Shown here one piece after another: positions 63,701 through 64,000 of a DNA stretch of 64,000 nucleotides. The first letter of the stretch is position 1. Every line of letters begins with the position of its first letter. Source of the stretch: Fratercula arctica (taxonomy: Eukaryota > Chordata > Aves > Charadriiformes > Alcidae); assembly GCA_947846985.1 (NCBI GenBank), contig CANTUZ010000026.1:52062730-52126729 (forward strand). Direction: 5' to 3'. Position numbers and translations under genes: made by a program. Under the pieces are notes generated by a model that worked only from the letters and a program-made list of their open reading frames with translations, did not search any database and had not been told where the DNA came from.

Positions 63701-64000
63701 TGGTGGGTTGACCTTGGCTGGCTACCAGATGCCCCCACCCAGCTGTTTTCTTACTCCTTCTCCTCAACAGGACGGAGGGAGGAAATAAGGTAAAAAAGGC
63801 TTGTGGGCCAAAATGCAGACAGGGCGGTCACTCGCCAATTATTGTCATGGGCAAAACAGACTTGACTTGGAGATAATGAATTTAATTTGTCACTGATTAA
63901 AACAGATTTGGATGGTGAGAAAAAAAGATGAATAACAAAACACTTTCCTTCCTCCACCCCTCCTTCTTCCCAGGCTCGCCTTCACTCCTTCATTCCCCAC
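63701..64000 (-). mobile_element. Avian endogenous retrovirus LTR, 3' part, cut by window end
   Basis: It opens TGGTGGGTTGACCTTGGCTG and continues colinearly with the start of the solo LTR at 38041: GCTGTTTTCTTACTCC, GGGCGGTCACTCGCCAATTA, GACTTGACTTGGAGATAATG, then CCACCCCTCCTTCTTCCCAG. If sense is minus, as for its relative, this is the R-U5 end and the promoter lies beyond the window. The polyadenylation signal position reads TTTGTC instead of TTTATT (the complement of AATAAA), so that signal seems lost. Whether it is solo or part of a provirus cannot be judged here. Confidence 0.88.

Noticed and set aside
38041..64000. The two LTRs as ends of a single 26-kb provirus
   Set aside because: The first LTR has its own complete pair of target duplications, the intervening DNA holds no viral genes, and the two LTRs have diverged visibly.

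Overview
The window looks like ordinary, AT-rich, non-coding DNA from a bird, either intergenic or deep intronic. The evidence for a bird is four CR1 LINE remnants, three of them ending in the avian-type ATTCTATG-like octamer tail or its decayed relative, and two long terminal repeats of an endogenous retrovirus family that I recognise from memory as common in avian genomes. I found no complete protein-coding gene, no rRNA or tRNA, no CRISPR array and nothing prokaryotic. Nearly all open frames are under 140 codons. Each of the long ones (180, 163, 123 and 121 codons) lies inside, or antisense to, a CR1 or LTR sequence.

Layout. Positions 1-5111 are unique sequence with a few worn interspersed-repeat scraps, a poly(A) run and a purine tract. 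A CR1 fragment with an internal deletion lies at 5112-5480. Positions 5481-15112 are mostly unique, with a degraded MIR/L3-like scrap near 9590, a 49-bp tandem duplication at 10958-11055 and an old CR1/L3-type 3' end near 11535-11632. A CpG-rich block at 15113-15368 has imperfect inverted ends and looks like a non-autonomous DNA transposon. Positions 15369-30249 are a long repeat-poor stretch holding a 28-T run. An old minus-strand CR1 lies at 30250-30845 and a (TTTTG)n microsatellite at 34524-34580.

A solo LTR occupies 38041-39545, flanked by a perfect 5-bp target duplication (GTTGG). A younger CR1 is nested in it, and it carries a 64-bp tandem duplication in its promoter-proximal part. A longer CR1, clearly dead, lies at 44435-45380 and is followed at once by a 12-bp perfect hairpin. 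An ancient L2/L3-type LINE scrap follows. Positions 46131-63700 are again mostly unique. The last 300 bases are the 3' portion of a second LTR of the same family, cut by the window edge.

The most unusual sequence is a minus-strand 18-bp minisatellite at 49990-50043. It triplicates a consensus-like 5' splice donor (GTAAG) in frame, next to an 82-nt exon-like segment with a good acceptor. Whether it is transcribed cannot be told from sequence alone. No new multi-gene system is visible. Family names are recognised from memory, and boundaries of old repeats are approximate.
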